From contig CALKXN010000255.1 of the NCBI GenBank assembly GCA_938003555.1, forward strand, positions 1 to 12,993: a stretch of DNA of 12,993 nt. The letters are read 5' to 3'. The DNA comes from an uncultured Robiginitomaculum sp. (GTDB lineage: Bacteria; Pseudomonadota; Alphaproteobacteria; Caulobacterales; Maricaulaceae). The notes under the pieces were generated by a model. That model did not search any database, was not told where the DNA came from, and saw nothing but the letters and a program-made list of their open reading frames with translations. Positions 1-7,883 of the stretch are shown here, piece after piece. Numbering within the stretch: position 1 is the stretch's first letter; each line of letters starts with the position of its first letter. The translations under genes and the position numbers were made by a program.

Positions 1-57
1 TGGGGGTTCTCGAACCGCATGCTTGATACGGCCGGCATTATGGGCAGCTTTATCTAA
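1..57 (+). CDS. 3' end of an unidentified gene (partial)
   Basis: Frame 1 is open from the window edge to TAA at 55-57 and encodes the last 18 residues (WGFSNRMLDTAGIMGSFI). The tail is too short to assign to a family. That this is a true coding end is supported by the strong hairpin plus T-run that starts only 5 bases after the stop, the usual position of an intrinsic terminator. The family is not recognised. Confidence 0.5.
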   Translation, partial: WGFSNRMLDTAGIMGSFI

Positions 58-61
58 GGTC

Positions 62-98
62 AAATTTTGCCGCATAGGTTCTATGCGGTAAAATTTTT
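62..98 (+). terminator. Intrinsic terminator of the upstream partial gene
   Basis: A 16-bp stem pairs 62-77 with 81-96 around a 3-base loop (GTT). The only non-Watson-Crick pair is one G-T wobble. The right arm runs into five T residues (94-98). The A-rich left foot and T-rich right foot also allow some function on the opposite strand. It separates the upstream gene from the thioesterase gene. Confidence 0.85.
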
Positions 99-155
99 CT
101 GCTTTCCTGACCATTTCCTATAGACTTATCTCTACCGCCAAGGGCAGGAGAGATC

Positions 156-962
156 ATGGATTATTCAATCAGCTTTGCCGATATGCTCGGCGCTATGTCC
201 CAAACTGATGAGGGCTGGACAACTGCTGTGCCGCAAAGCTGGCGGCAAGGCCGCACCTGTTATGGTGGTCTGACCACGGGCTTAGCTTACGGCGCGGCGA
301 TCGCCACATTTTCCGATCTGCCGCCGCTGCGCAGCGCGCTGGTTAATTTCACAGGCCCGGTCGGCGAAGCGCCGCTCTTTAAAGCCACCCTGCTCCGCCA
401 AGGTAAAAGCCTGACCACGATAAATGTGGATGTCTTTAGCGACGGAAAATTAGGCGCGCGCGTCATCTTTGCATTTGGCACGGCCAGAGACAGCGTGATC
501 GCCAAAAGTCTGCCAATCACACCACCCCCAAAACCGCTTGAAAAATTCAAACGGTTCACGCCAAAATTAGTTGAGCCATTGGTTCCCAACTTCTTCTTAC
601 ATTTCGAGACCCGCCTCATTGATGGCCACCGCCCCATGGCCGGAAAAGGCGATGGCTATATTTACGCGGCTTCGCGCCACAAAGATGACGCCTCACGCAA
701 AGGGATGGCCGGCCTGTTGGCACTGGCAGATGTACTCCCGCCCGCAGCCCTGCCCATGACCCGCAAAATTGGCGCGGTCAGCTCCGTCAATTGGATGATC
801 AATATTTTGACGGATGATATTTCAACGCGCGATGGATGGTGGCTCGTGGATACAAAACTGCACGGCGCAGGCGATGGATATAGCAGTCAGCCGATGAATG
901 TCTGGGACGCAAATGGCCGCCCAGTCATTCAGGCCCTGCAAAATGTGGCCTTATTCCTCTAA
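156..962 (+). CDS. Acyl-CoA thioesterase, TesB-like double-hotdog family
   Basis: This 268-residue protein probably hydrolyses acyl-CoA thioesters in the cytoplasm. The length fits two hotdog folds in tandem, as in the TesB/4HBT_3 group. Visible signatures are the QGRTCYGG segment (residues 31-38), which matches the gQGR..yGG start of the first hotdog helix; ADVLPPA (191-197), the usual aDalpPa segment of the second helix; and GYSSQ followed by an NGRPV turn near the C-terminus, typical of the last strands. No signal peptide or membrane segment is visible. ATG at 156 is preceded by AGGAG (146-150). The gene stands between a terminator and the lysR gene, so it may be transcribed alone. Chain-length specificity cannot be read from the sequence. 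Confidence 0.85.
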   Translation: MDYSISFADMLGAMSQTDEGWTTAVPQSWRQGRTCYGGLTTGLAYGAAIATFSDLPPLRSALVNFTGPVGEAPLFKATLLRQGKSLTTINVDVFSDGKLGARVIFAFGTARDSVIAKSLPITPPPKPLEKFKRFTPKLVEPLVPNFFLHFETRLIDGHRPMAGKGDGYIYAASRHKDDASRKGMAGLLALADVLPPAALPMTRKIGAVSSVNWMINILTDDISTRDGWWLVDTKLHGAGDGYSSQPMNVWDANGRPVIQALQNVALFL

Positions 963-996
963 GCCCGCCTGCAACATTCTGTCTCACAATCTTCAC

Positions 997-1025
997 TTTC
1001 GAATGATGTTTAAATAATCTATACA
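997..1025 (+). promoter_or_regulatory. Candidate promoter giving a leaderless lysR transcript
   Basis: TTTCGA (997-1002), a 17-base spacer and TATACA (1020-1025) form a weak -35 with a fair -10. An alternative is TTCACT (992-997), 17 bases, TAATCT (1015-1020). Either would start RNA about 0-7 bases before the ATG at 1033. No Shine-Dalgarno sequence precedes that ATG, which fits a leaderless or near-leaderless message. This is inference from spacing only. Confidence 0.3.
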
Positions 1026-1032
1026 ATAACGC

Positions 1033-2001
1033 ATGAGCGTTTGGTCTGATTATCCGATATTTCTAGCGATTGCCGAAAGCGGCAGCTTAACAGCTGCAGG
1101 CAATAAATTAGGCATTAGCCAGCCCACAGCAGGGCGCAGATTACGCGCCCTCGAAGACGCGCTGGGCGGGGCCTTGGTTCGCAAATCTGATGGCGCGCTC
1201 GTGCCAACACAATTTGGCGAAGATGTACTCAAACACGTCAAACGCATGAATGACGAAGCCGCCGCGATTTCGCGGCGCAGCGCTACGCTCGAAGATAACC
1301 TAGCTGGCCCAATCCGTATTAGCGCCTCCCAAGGCTTGGGTGATTTTTGGCTCCCTTTGGCGATGCGTGAATTTTCGCTGCAATATCCTGATATTCTTAT
1401 TGATATAAATGTTGATTTTCGCCCCGCAAACCTGGCCCAACGCGAAGCCGATATTGCCCTGCGCTGGCTGTCCCCCGGAACGCAAAATAGCGTCATAGGG
1501 CGCAAAGTCGTCTCCTGTGGATTTGGACTCTATGCCTCCAAAGATTATATCGCGAAACACGGCGCGCCCAAATCCGTATCCGAGCTGCCAGATCATGATG
1601 GCTGCCGCGTGCTGACCGACGGCGATGAGCTGATGTGGAAATATAGCTCGCTGGACGGGGATTTCTCGCCTATGCGCTGCGTCATCCAAAGCGATAGTAT
1701 TGGCGCGCATATTACCTCCATTGCCAGCGGATATGGTATTGGTATCCTCGCCCATGGCGCCGTGACGGATGTACCCAACCTTGTCGCGGTTCTGCCCGAA
1801 ATCAATCACAGCGCAGACCTTTGGGTCGTGGCCCATGAAGACCTGCGCAAGAGTAAACGTATGCGGGCTTGTTTTGATTATCTCGTCGAGGCGCTGCGCC
1901 GCGACGAACAGCACCTGTCCATAGGCGCGCCGTCAGCTTTCCCTGGATTTGGCGACGTACATATAAACAGGCTGCGCGCCCGAGCTGACGCGGCTGAATA
2001 G
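1033..2001 (+). CDS. LysR-family transcriptional regulator
   Basis: This is a 322-residue LysR-type regulator. Residues 1-62 form the winged helix-turn-helix: a FLAIAESGSLTAAG helix, a recognition helix around LGISQPTAGRRLRALE, and a wing ending in LVPTQFGEDVL. Residues about 70-88 form the linker helix, and residues 90-290 form a periplasmic-binding-protein-like effector domain beginning GPIRISAS. A tail of about 25 residues rich in Arg and Ala follows. LysR regulators are often divergent from a target, but this one follows the thioesterase gene on the same strand, so no target is suggested by layout. The effector is unknown. No ribosome binding site is seen before the ATG; the next in-frame ATG would delete the HTH, so 1033 is kept. 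Confidence 0.9.
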   Translation: MSVWSDYPIFLAIAESGSLTAAGNKLGISQPTAGRRLRALEDALGGALVRKSDGALVPTQFGEDVLKHVKRMNDEAAAISRRSATLEDNLAGPIRISASQGLGDFWLPLAMREFSLQYPDILIDINVDFRPANLAQREADIALRWLSPGTQNSVIGRKVVSCGFGLYASKDYIAKHGAPKSVSELPDHDGCRVLTDGDELMWKYSSLDGDFSPMRCVIQSDSIGAHITSIASGYGIGILAHGAVTDVPNLVAVLPEINHSADLWVVAHEDLRKSKRMRACFDYLVEALRRDEQHLSIGAPSAFPGFGDVHINRLRARADAAE

Positions 2002-2016
2002 AGCGCCCTTCCCCTC

Positions 2017-2045
2017 TTGCATCGCGCGGCTCTGCCCGCTATAGG
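2017..2045 (+). promoter_or_regulatory. Candidate rpmE promoter
   Basis: TTGCAT (2017-2022), a 17-base spacer and TATAGG (2040-2045) lie just after the lysR stop. The start would fall near 2052, leaving a leader of about 50 bases before rpmE. A GC-rich inverted repeat, GCGCG(2045-2049)/CGCGC(2055-2059), overlaps the presumed start region and may fold in the leader. bL31 genes are autoregulated through their leader in some bacteria; whether that applies here is unknown. Confidence 0.45.
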
Positions 2046-2104
2046 CGCGTCATTCGCGCGGGCGACCCTTTAACGCAAACCCGTGGACTTTATGGAGAAA
2101 TGGC

Positions 2105-2326
2105 ATGAAAGCCGATATACACCCTGATTATCACGAAATCACAGTCGTCATGGTTGACGGCACGGAATATAAAACACGCAGCACTTATGGCAAAGAAGGC
2201 GCTGTTCTAAAGCTCGACATCGACAGCAAGACCCATCCAGCATGGACGGGCGGCGACGGCAAATTGCTTGATCGCGGCGGTCGTGTTTCCCGCTTTAAAG
2301 ACAAATTTGCAGGTTTTGGCGTCTAA
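2105..2326 (+). CDS. rpmE: 50S ribosomal protein bL31 (cysteine-free form)
   Basis: At 73 residues this is a full-length bL31, a large-subunit protein that bridges to the small subunit. The family signature is clear: [18 protein letters not shown] near the N-terminus, STYGKEG in the middle, and HPAWTGG followed by [14 protein letters not shown] at the C-terminus. The protein has no cysteine, so it is the zinc-independent version common in alphaproteobacteria. GGAG (2094-2097) lies 7 bases before the ATG. The gene has its own candidate promoter and a strong terminator, so it is probably a single-gene unit. Confidence 0.97.
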   Translation: MKADIHPDYHEITVVMVDGTEYKTRSTYGKEGAVLKLDIDSKTHPAWTGGDGKLLDRGGRVSRFKDKFAGFGV

Positions 2327-2348
2327 GCCAAAATCGCAGTTTCGTTTC

Positions 2349-2375
2349 AAACCCGCCCTTTGTGGCGGGTTTTTT
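2349..2375 (+). terminator. Intrinsic terminator of rpmE
   Basis: A perfect 9-bp stem, AAACCCGCC (2349-2357) with GGCGGGTTT (2364-2372), has a 6-base loop and runs into six T residues (2370-2375). It begins 22 bases after the rpmE stop. The left side lacks a long A-run, so it should work mainly for the plus strand, although the minus-strand gene also ends only 8 bases away. Confidence 0.92.
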
Positions 2376-2383
2376 GTTGGCGT

Positions 2384-3139
2384 TTAAAGTGGTGTCAAAT
2401 CTGAAATTGTCACGCTAATATTGTCTTGGATGACAGAGCCAAAGGCTTCGGCTAGAAAATGGGCTTTATTCTCCTTGGCATAAGGGATCCCATTTGGCGC
2501 AAGAGCGCAATTCCGCTCGACTTTCATCGCCTTTATTTTCAAAACGAGTTTAACTTTTATGGGTTTGGTCAACCAAAAGTGTAAGCGCATAATATTTAGA
2601 TCAGGCTTGGACAACGTAAGCTCGCCAGCCATACTCTTGCGCATCTTTTTTGACATATCCTCAGTATCACCCGAGGCCAATGACTCCACATCGCTCATAT
2701 CAATAGCGACGACAGCTTCAGTCTCATTCTCGCGCACAATCTTTAGGCCGTCATCATTTTGAATGTCGCTAAGATCACCGCCACTGACGCACCAAAAGTC
2801 TTCAATTACGGTCTGATCAAGAGTCTCTTTTTCAAGTGCAAGAATTTGCATTTGGGCGTCTTCGGGAAAGTCTTCAAATCGGCCTTCAATATAGGATACC
2901 CTAGCGCCCGCTGAAGCCTTCGGATTCACACGATACTGGCCGGAAAATGTGATGACTTCATCGCCCTCGCGCGTGTCTTGATTGATCGTCACAAGGTAAC
3001 GATAAGGTATGGAGGTCGGCGCGACTATTTTTGAAGCATCAGACTTTGAGCTACGCTCGAGCAATGTTTGAATGTCTTGAGCGGCCACCGAAAGACTCCC
3101 TAATGCTATTAAGGCCACACTCAGAATAAGTTTCAACAT
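2384..3139 (-). CDS. Exported protein of unknown function
   Basis: This is a 251-residue protein whose first 20 or so residues form a signal peptide: Lys at position 2-3, a hydrophobic core LILSVALIALGSL, and an SVAAQ cleavage region. The mature protein should be periplasmic or outer-membrane associated. It has no further hydrophobic segment and is acidic, with two cysteines that could pair. I do not recognise a family. The start at 3139 puts the signal peptide at the N-terminus and has AAGGA just upstream. Longer versions from TTG at 3202 or ATG at 3172 or 3157 would bury the signal peptide and partly precede the candidate promoter. It lies downstream of the nuclease gene (gap 115 bases) but probably has its own promoter. 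Confidence 0.75.
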   Translation of the reverse strand: MLKLILSVALIALGSLSVAAQDIQTLLERSSKSDASKIVAPTSIPYRYLVTINQDTREGDEVITFSGQYRVNPKASAGARVSYIEGRFEDFPEDAQMQILALEKETLDQTVIEDFWCVSGGDLSDIQNDDGLKIVRENETEAVVAIDMSDVESLASGDTEDMSKKMRKSMAGELTLSKPDLNIMRLHFWLTKPIKVKLVLKIKAMKVERNCALAPNGIPYAKENKAHFLAEAFGSVIQDNISVTISDLTPL

Positions 3140-3181
3140 CGTCCTTATTATCTCCATGTCAAAGGCACCCATATCGGAAGA

Positions 3182-3210
3182 GATATATACTTTATTCGGC
3201 AATAGGTCAT
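3182..3210 (-). promoter_or_regulatory. Candidate promoter of the exported-protein gene
   Basis: Read on the minus strand, ATGACC (3210-3205), a 17-base spacer and TATATC (3187-3182) each match the sigma-70 hexamers at 4 of 6 positions. RNA would start near 3175, about 36 bases before the chosen ATG at 3139. This agrees with that start and argues against the TTG at 3202. Confidence 0.35.
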
Positions 3211-3254
3211 GTATCTATCCCGTAAGGATGTCTCGCGCCTGTTTCATCCCCGCT

Positions 3255-5459
3255 TCACGCCATCCGTTTCGCGTTCACGAGCAGCAATAATTCCGCCGCC
3301 GCTTTGGCATCACAGAGCGCGCGGTGATGGGAACTCAGTTCAATCTCATATGCGGCGCAGAGAGTCTTTAGGCCGTAGCTTTTGTGGCCGGGATAGAAGC
3401 GGCGCATAGAGGCGACGGTGCAGATTTTGGGAAATTGGAAATATTGGCCGAGACGTTCATATTCCATCGCGATAAAGCCATAATCAAAATTAACATTATG
3501 CGCGGCGAAAATCGCGCCCTCCATGAAGCCCGCAAACTCTTCGGCGATTTGCGAGAAAAGCGGCGCGCCCGCGACCATATTGTCGTGGATGCCCGTGAGC
3601 TTCGTAATAAAGGGCGGGATAGGGCGTTGAGGGTTTATCAGGCTTGACCACTCATCAACCACTTGGCCGCCGCGCAGTTTCACCGCGCCGATTTCCGTAA
3701 TGCGGTGCGCGCCGGGGCGCCCGCCTGTTGTTTCAATATCGACCACGACATAATCTTGGTCCGGATCAACGATCCAATTGACCCGCGCGACATCAACAGT
3801 GAACCCTGCGCGGCGAAGCTGTTGTAATCGGGTGAGTTGATTACGGCGCAAAACATCGCCTTCGGCTTTAATCTCAACAAAGCGTAGCGTGTCGGATGTG
3901 TGCAGCATGAGATCCGGAAATCCGTCGCGTGTATTTTTCCAGTCTTTGGCCATGGCCCGTAAAATTTGCGCGCAGCTTGGCCCGGCCAAATTGATCATAG
4001 GCCGCAGATTATCCAACAGAGTAGAACTCCAGCGGAAAATGGCATTCCCTTGGCCGTAATGATGGGTCAGTTCGCGCAGCAGTAAAGACAGCGCGCTGTC
4101 CGGATCGTTAAAGGTCTCAAGCCGCGATTCGATCTCATCTGTGTGGCGATCATAAAATGTACCCCGCTTGAGATCCGCGGGCACCCGGTCAAAGGCGCTA
4201 TGCAGGCCTGTCGCCTGCTGCCCAAACAATAGCGGCCAGAATGTAAGCCCAAATAAAGCCCGCCACGGCGCGTTTTCCGCGCGGCTTACCGTGAAACCCG
4301 TTTCGCGGTAATGATAAGCAGCCGCGCGCTCGGGTGTATTACGAAAGGCTTCATCCAGCGTAATGACCTCTGCCTCGCGCAGAATATCTGTCATCAGGGA
4401 GGTGCGTTTTCCGTCATATTTTCGCGCGTAAAAGTCAGACGCAAAGATCAACTCATCATCACTGCCGGGGTGATCAATCAATGTTTCCAGCCGTGATTTC
4501 ACCCAATCTTTGTCGCCGCGCTTGTAACGCAGGCGCACGACGCGTTCATTACAAAGCGGCGCATCAGAGCGCCTATATAAGGACAGCGCCGTCTCTATAT
4601 CGCCAAGCTGTTCCGACAGGCCGCCAAGTTTTTGCAAAAGTTTGTCCCGCGCGGCTTCGGCCCCCGCTTCAAGCGGGGCGGGCCACTGCGCGACGCAATC
4701 AATTAATTGCGCCGTTTGCGCCGCGCAGCCCTGTTTGAAATCATAGAGCGCGCGAGCGTAAAAATATGAGGCCTTCGCCGTCTTAACATCTTCAAAGCGC
4801 GCGCCATATTCATCACCCCAATCAGGCGCGCGGCGCAGACCTAAATCACGAAGCGTAAAAGACTGTAAGTTCGGCGTAATTTTTCCAAAATATAAAAAAA
4901 GAATATAATCCAGCGCCTCCATGCGCGCCTGCGCAATCCAACTCGGCGCGATAGACAGATCGTCAAAATTTATATGATGCAGAGCGGCATCAATCAAAAC
5001 AGCCTTCTTCCAGCTTTTTTTAAAGCTGCCCTGCGGCATCGCCTCTGTCATCAACGCAGCCAAATCCGGTTTTGTCAAACCGGAAAGATAAGCTTCAAAA
5101 TCTTGGGACTGTAGATTTGTAATAAACCCTTCACCGCGCAGCAAAGCGGCTTGCGCTCTGATGTCTTCAATTTCATCATAACGCAAACGGGCCACATCAA
5201 AGACGTGTCCCTTGCGCCCCGCCAGCCGCGCATAAAGACAGCGCGCATGATCGGGGAGCGCCGCAAAGCGCGTTAAAAAATCTTTCGCCGCGGCGTCTAA
5301 ACACCCGCCATATATCTGGCGCATTTGAGACAGCATCGCATCAAAATTTGTTAAATAATAATAGACGGGTAAATCGGGAAGCGTGCGTGCCGCCCGCACG
5401 CGGCGCGGGCCAATGCGGGCTTTTATCGCGAGAGGTGTTATGAGGGCGTCATCTGACAT
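3255..5459 (-). CDS. FAN1-type VRR-NUC nuclease fused to a DnaQ-like DEDDh 3'-5' exonuclease
   Basis: This 734-residue protein carries two nucleases. Residues about 32-115 match the FAN1 N-terminal helical domain (YYLTNF start, then LYARLAGRKGHVF). Residues 120-140 look like a SAP-type helix pair (LSGLTKPDLAALM), and about 225-345 form TPR-like helices. Residues about 450-565 are the VRR-NUC domain, with PD-(D/E)XK residues D516 (in GFPDL), E529 and K531 (in FVEIK) and Q541. This part alone is about as long as Pseudomonas FAN1, a structure-specific nuclease for flaps and crosslinks. Residues 569-734 add a complete DEDDh domain: D574 and E576 (VDIETT), D659 (HNVNFD), H712 and D717 (HRALCD). 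The frame is open throughout, so the fusion is real in this sequence. It lies 53 bases after the LON-domain gene, probably co-transcribed. A role in DNA repair is likely; substrates are inferred. Confidence 0.88.
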   Translation of the reverse strand: MSDDALITPLAIKARIGPRRVRAARTLPDLPVYYYLTNFDAMLSQMRQIYGGCLDAAAKDFLTRFAALPDHARCLYARLAGRKGHVFDVARLRYDEIEDIRAQAALLRGEGFITNLQSQDFEAYLSGLTKPDLAALMTEAMPQGSFKKSWKKAVLIDAALHHINFDDLSIAPSWIAQARMEALDYILFLYFGKITPNLQSFTLRDLGLRRAPDWGDEYGARFEDVKTAKASYFYARALYDFKQGCAAQTAQLIDCVAQWPAPLEAGAEAARDKLLQKLGGLSEQLGDIETALSLYRRSDAPLCNERVVRLRYKRGDKDWVKSRLETLIDHPGSDDELIFASDFYARKYDGKRTSLMTDILREAEVITLDEAFRNTPERAAAYHYRETGFTVSRAENAPWRALFGLTFWPLLFGQQATGLHSAFDRVPADLKRGTFYDRHTDEIESRLETFNDPDSALSLLLRELTHHYGQGNAIFRWSSTLLDNLRPMINLAGPSCAQILRAMAKDWKNTRDGFPDLMLHTSDTLRFVEIKAEGDVLRRNQLTRLQQLRRAGFTVDVARVNWIVDPDQDYVVVDIETTGGRPGAHRITEIGAVKLRGGQVVDEWSSLINPQRPIPPFITKLTGIHDNMVAGAPLFSQIAEEFAGFMEGAIFAAHNVNFDYGFIAMEYERLGQYFQFPKICTVASMRRFYPGHKSYGLKTLCAAYEIELSSHHRALCDAKAAAELLLLVNAKRMA

Positions 5460-5512
5460 AAGCCAGAACGAATAAAGAACATATAGATTTGCGTCAAGCG
5501 CGCTGCGTCGCC

Positions 5513-6217
5513 TTACTGCAAATCTTTCTTGGCCGGCGGCGTGGCCTGCAGGGTATATAATTCCATCAAACCGATCAAAAGCTTGCGGCGCTCCTCGTGG
5601 CCCGCCGCTTCTAATAGGCTTTGTTTATCCTGCGCGCCAAAGGGGCTGATCATCGTCGTTTGATCGACGAGACGGTCCATCGAAATGGATGACAAACCCT
5701 CCCAATCCACTTGCACGCCAAGGGATTTTGCAAAGCTCTTCATTGCAACGGTCAAGCGCGCCCGTTCAGCGCTCGATTCTGTCATTGATGTTGGCATGAT
5801 TTGCGCCGCGTGGATTTCAATATCCTCGGCATGGTCATCATAGCTGACTTGGGCTTGGCGATATGGCGTGTCTACATCGCGCTCTCCGGTGACGGTAAAG
5901 CGTTTTAGCCCGACAAGCGTAATGATGTAGCGCCCGTCATCCGTTTCGCTAAATTGACGAAGCCGTGCCAGCGTTCCTGTCTGCGATAAAGCAGGTTTAT
6001 GGCTCTGCGCCTTCACGCCATCTACAGCATATTGCGGCTGCACCATTCCAATCAAACGCTGCCCTTTCAAGGCATCATCAATCATATTTAAATAGCGCGG
6101 CTCAAAAATATTGAGCGGCAATTCACATCCGGGTAAAACGACAGTGCCGCCCAGCGGAAAAACAGGGATCGTTTGCGGCGACAAGCGGCGCGCCAAAGAT
6201 TTCATATGTGTACTCAT
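5513..6217 (-). CDS. Stand-alone LON substrate-binding domain protein
   Basis: This 234-residue protein matches the N-terminal substrate-recognition domain of Lon protease. The signature is IPVFPLGG (17-24), followed by LPGCELPLNIFEPRYLNM (28-45). Further on, IGMVQP and a GTLARLRQF / YIITLVGLKRF strand pair match the same domain. The AAA+ ATPase and Ser-Lys protease domains are absent; the protein simply ends after the C-terminal helical bundle. Such single-domain proteins are common in alphaproteobacteria, and their role is not established. The start could be the ATG at 6217 or the one at 6205; neither has a clear Shine-Dalgarno sequence. It follows the monooxygenase gene by 38 bases and precedes the nuclease gene by 53, which suggests one transcript. 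Confidence 0.87.
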   Translation of the reverse strand: MSTHMKSLARRLSPQTIPVFPLGGTVVLPGCELPLNIFEPRYLNMIDDALKGQRLIGMVQPQYAVDGVKAQSHKPALSQTGTLARLRQFSETDDGRYIITLVGLKRFTVTGERDVDTPYRQAQVSYDDHAEDIEIHAAQIMPTSMTESSAERARLTVAMKSFAKSLGVQVDWEGLSSISMDRLVDQTTMISPFGAQDKQSLLEAAGHEERRKLLIGLMELYTLQATPPAKKDLQ

Positions 6218-6255
6218 GAAACTTTATACGCGGCAAAAGAATATAAGTTCAATCC

Positions 6256-7728
6256 CTATTCAGTCTTTAAGGTCACAAAATCCAATGAGCCATCATCCAC
6301 GGGGGCCAGCAAAAGCGCTTTATTTTCCAAATAAGTTTGATGATTAATCCAGGGGTCTTTATCGCCTTGGCGCGGAGACGCGTCGATGGCGCGCAGCACA
6401 TATCCAGAATTAAATTCCCCCATAAAGGGCAGGCCGGGCATGGCGGATTGCTGCGCCGCGGTCAGAGCCGGCACAGCGTAATCCGCGCCTGTCTCTTGTA
6501 GCTTTGCCAAAATATTACAGACATAGCGCGCCTGCAACTCTACCCGAAGCGTATAGCTGGCTGTGAGCGTGCCAGATGACAATGCGGCATTCGGAATATT
6601 AGAAAGCATGCAGCCTTTGTAAATATAGTGATCCGGCAAATTTACGGCTTTGCCATCGACGCTAAATTTGGCCTCGCCGAGCATAACAATATTTAACCCC
6701 GTTGCGGTGACGATAATATCGGCGGGCAAATGCGTGCCATCCTCAAGCTCAATTCCATCTTGGGTAAAGCGCTTGATATGGCCCGTTTCAATATCGGCTT
6801 TACCCGCTTTGATTTGGGTGAATAGATCGCCATTGGGCGAGAAGCATATGCGCTGCGTGGCAGGCGGATAGGACGGGCGCAAATGTTTGGCAATGTCAAA
6901 GTCCTCGGGCAAAAGCGCGCGCGCTTTTTTCTCAAACAGTTCACGCGTCTGAACGGGGTATTTGAGCGCGCGGCCAATTTTAAAGCGCTCGAGGAAAATA
7001 TTCTTTTTGCGGATCAAGCGGTAAGCCCATTTTTCAGGCAACACTTTCATCAGTTTTTGCGCGAGCGGGTCATAGTCCTTATCGGGGAAAATATAGCTCG
7101 GGCTACGCTGCAGCATGGTGACATGTCCGGCCCCCTGCTCGGCCATAGACGGCACGAGCGTCACCGCCGTCGCGCCGGATCCAATGATCACAACGCGCTT
7201 GTCTTTATAATCCAAGTCCTGCGGCCAATCTTGGGGATGGATGATCTGCCCGCCAAAAGCGGCTTCTTCGGGGAAGTCAGGGCGATAGCCTGCATCATAG
7301 CTATAATATCCCGCGCAGCTTTGCAGCCATCTGCAGGTGACCTGTTTGCTTTCTCCCTGCGCGCGCTCAAGCGTCACGGTCCACAGCGCTGTTTCTGTCG
7401 AGAAATCGGCCGACACCACCCGCCAGCCAAAACTGATTTTATCAACCAGATTATAGTCGCGCGCCGTCGCCTCAATATAGTCCAATATATGCGCGCCGGG
7501 AGAGATGGATTTATCATCCACCCATGGCCGAAATTCATAGCCGTAAACATGCATATTACTATCGCTGCGAATGCCGGGATAGCGAAACAAATCCCACGTC
7601 CCGCCCATACGCTCGCGCATCTCAATAATTTGTAGCGACATATCAGGGAGCTTGGTGGCCATGTGGCACGCCGTACCAATGCCCGACAGCCCCGCGCCAA
7701 TAATTAAAATATCCGTATGATCCAGCAT
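6256..7728 (-). CDS. EthA-like flavin monooxygenase (Baeyer-Villiger type)
   Basis: This 490-residue protein is predicted to use FAD and NADPH to insert oxygen next to a carbonyl or to oxidise sulfur. The FAD-binding GAGLSG is at residues 11-16, then GGTWDLFRYPGIRSDS (42-57). The Baeyer-Villiger fingerprint FxGxxxHxxxWP is exact at 158-169, and the NADPH-binding GSGATA is at 183-188. The second Rossmann segment continues as VTLVPSMAEQGAGHVTMLQR, and ATGLN near the C-terminal third is typical. The length and local motifs closely resemble mycobacterial EthA (489 residues), the ethionamide activator. The natural substrate is unknown. GGGGAC precedes the ATG, and a good promoter lies just upstream, so this is probably the first gene of the minus-strand group. 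Confidence 0.92.
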   Translation of the reverse strand: MLDHTDILIIGAGLSGIGTACHMATKLPDMSLQIIEMRERMGGTWDLFRYPGIRSDSNMHVYGYEFRPWVDDKSISPGAHILDYIEATARDYNLVDKISFGWRVVSADFSTETALWTVTLERAQGESKQVTCRWLQSCAGYYSYDAGYRPDFPEEAAFGGQIIHPQDWPQDLDYKDKRVVIIGSGATAVTLVPSMAEQGAGHVTMLQRSPSYIFPDKDYDPLAQKLMKVLPEKWAYRLIRKKNIFLERFKIGRALKYPVQTRELFEKKARALLPEDFDIAKHLRPSYPPATQRICFSPNGDLFTQIKAGKADIETGHIKRFTQDGIELEDGTHLPADIIVTATGLNIVMLGEAKFSVDGKAVNLPDHYIYKGCMLSNIPNAALSSGTLTASYTLRVELQARYVCNILAKLQETGADYAVPALTAAQQSAMPGLPFMGEFNSGYVLRAIDASPRQGDKDPWINHQTYLENKALLLAPVDDGSLDFVTLKTE

Positions 7729-7751
7729 GACGTCCCCATATGTTTTCTTTG

Positions 7752-7780
7752 ATTATGGAGCGATGAGTAAGCGCGGGCAA
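7752..7780 (-). promoter_or_regulatory. Sigma-70-like promoter of the monooxygenase gene
   Basis: Read on the minus strand, TTGCCC (7780-7775), a 17-base spacer and CATAAT (7757-7752) match the housekeeping consensus at 4 and 5 of 6 positions. Transcription would start near 7745, about 17 bases before the ATG at 7728, leaving room for the GGGGAC ribosome binding site. It probably drives the monooxygenase, LON-domain and nuclease genes. Confidence 0.6.
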
Positions 7781-7883
7781 GTCATGGCGGCGCATAACGG
7801 TTATTCAGGGGGAGGAAACTCGCAGCCTAAAATCTAAACTGACTTGTCCAAACGACATTGAAATGAAGCGCCGTGCTTGTACA

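Noticed and set aside
1300..1914. Minus-strand open frame (204 codons) opposite the lysR gene
   Set aside because: It overlaps a clear LysR protein and shows no domain or ribosome binding site.
3140..3202. N-terminal extension of the exported protein from a TTG at 3202
   Set aside because: It would place 21 residues before a good signal peptide and has no ribosome binding site; the candidate promoter would start RNA inside it.
6883..7635. Long plus-strand open frame (250 codons) opposite the monooxygenase gene
   Set aside because: It lies wholly inside a gene with exact FAD, NADPH and Baeyer-Villiger motifs, and its product shows no recognisable domain; it is an antisense by-product of codon bias.
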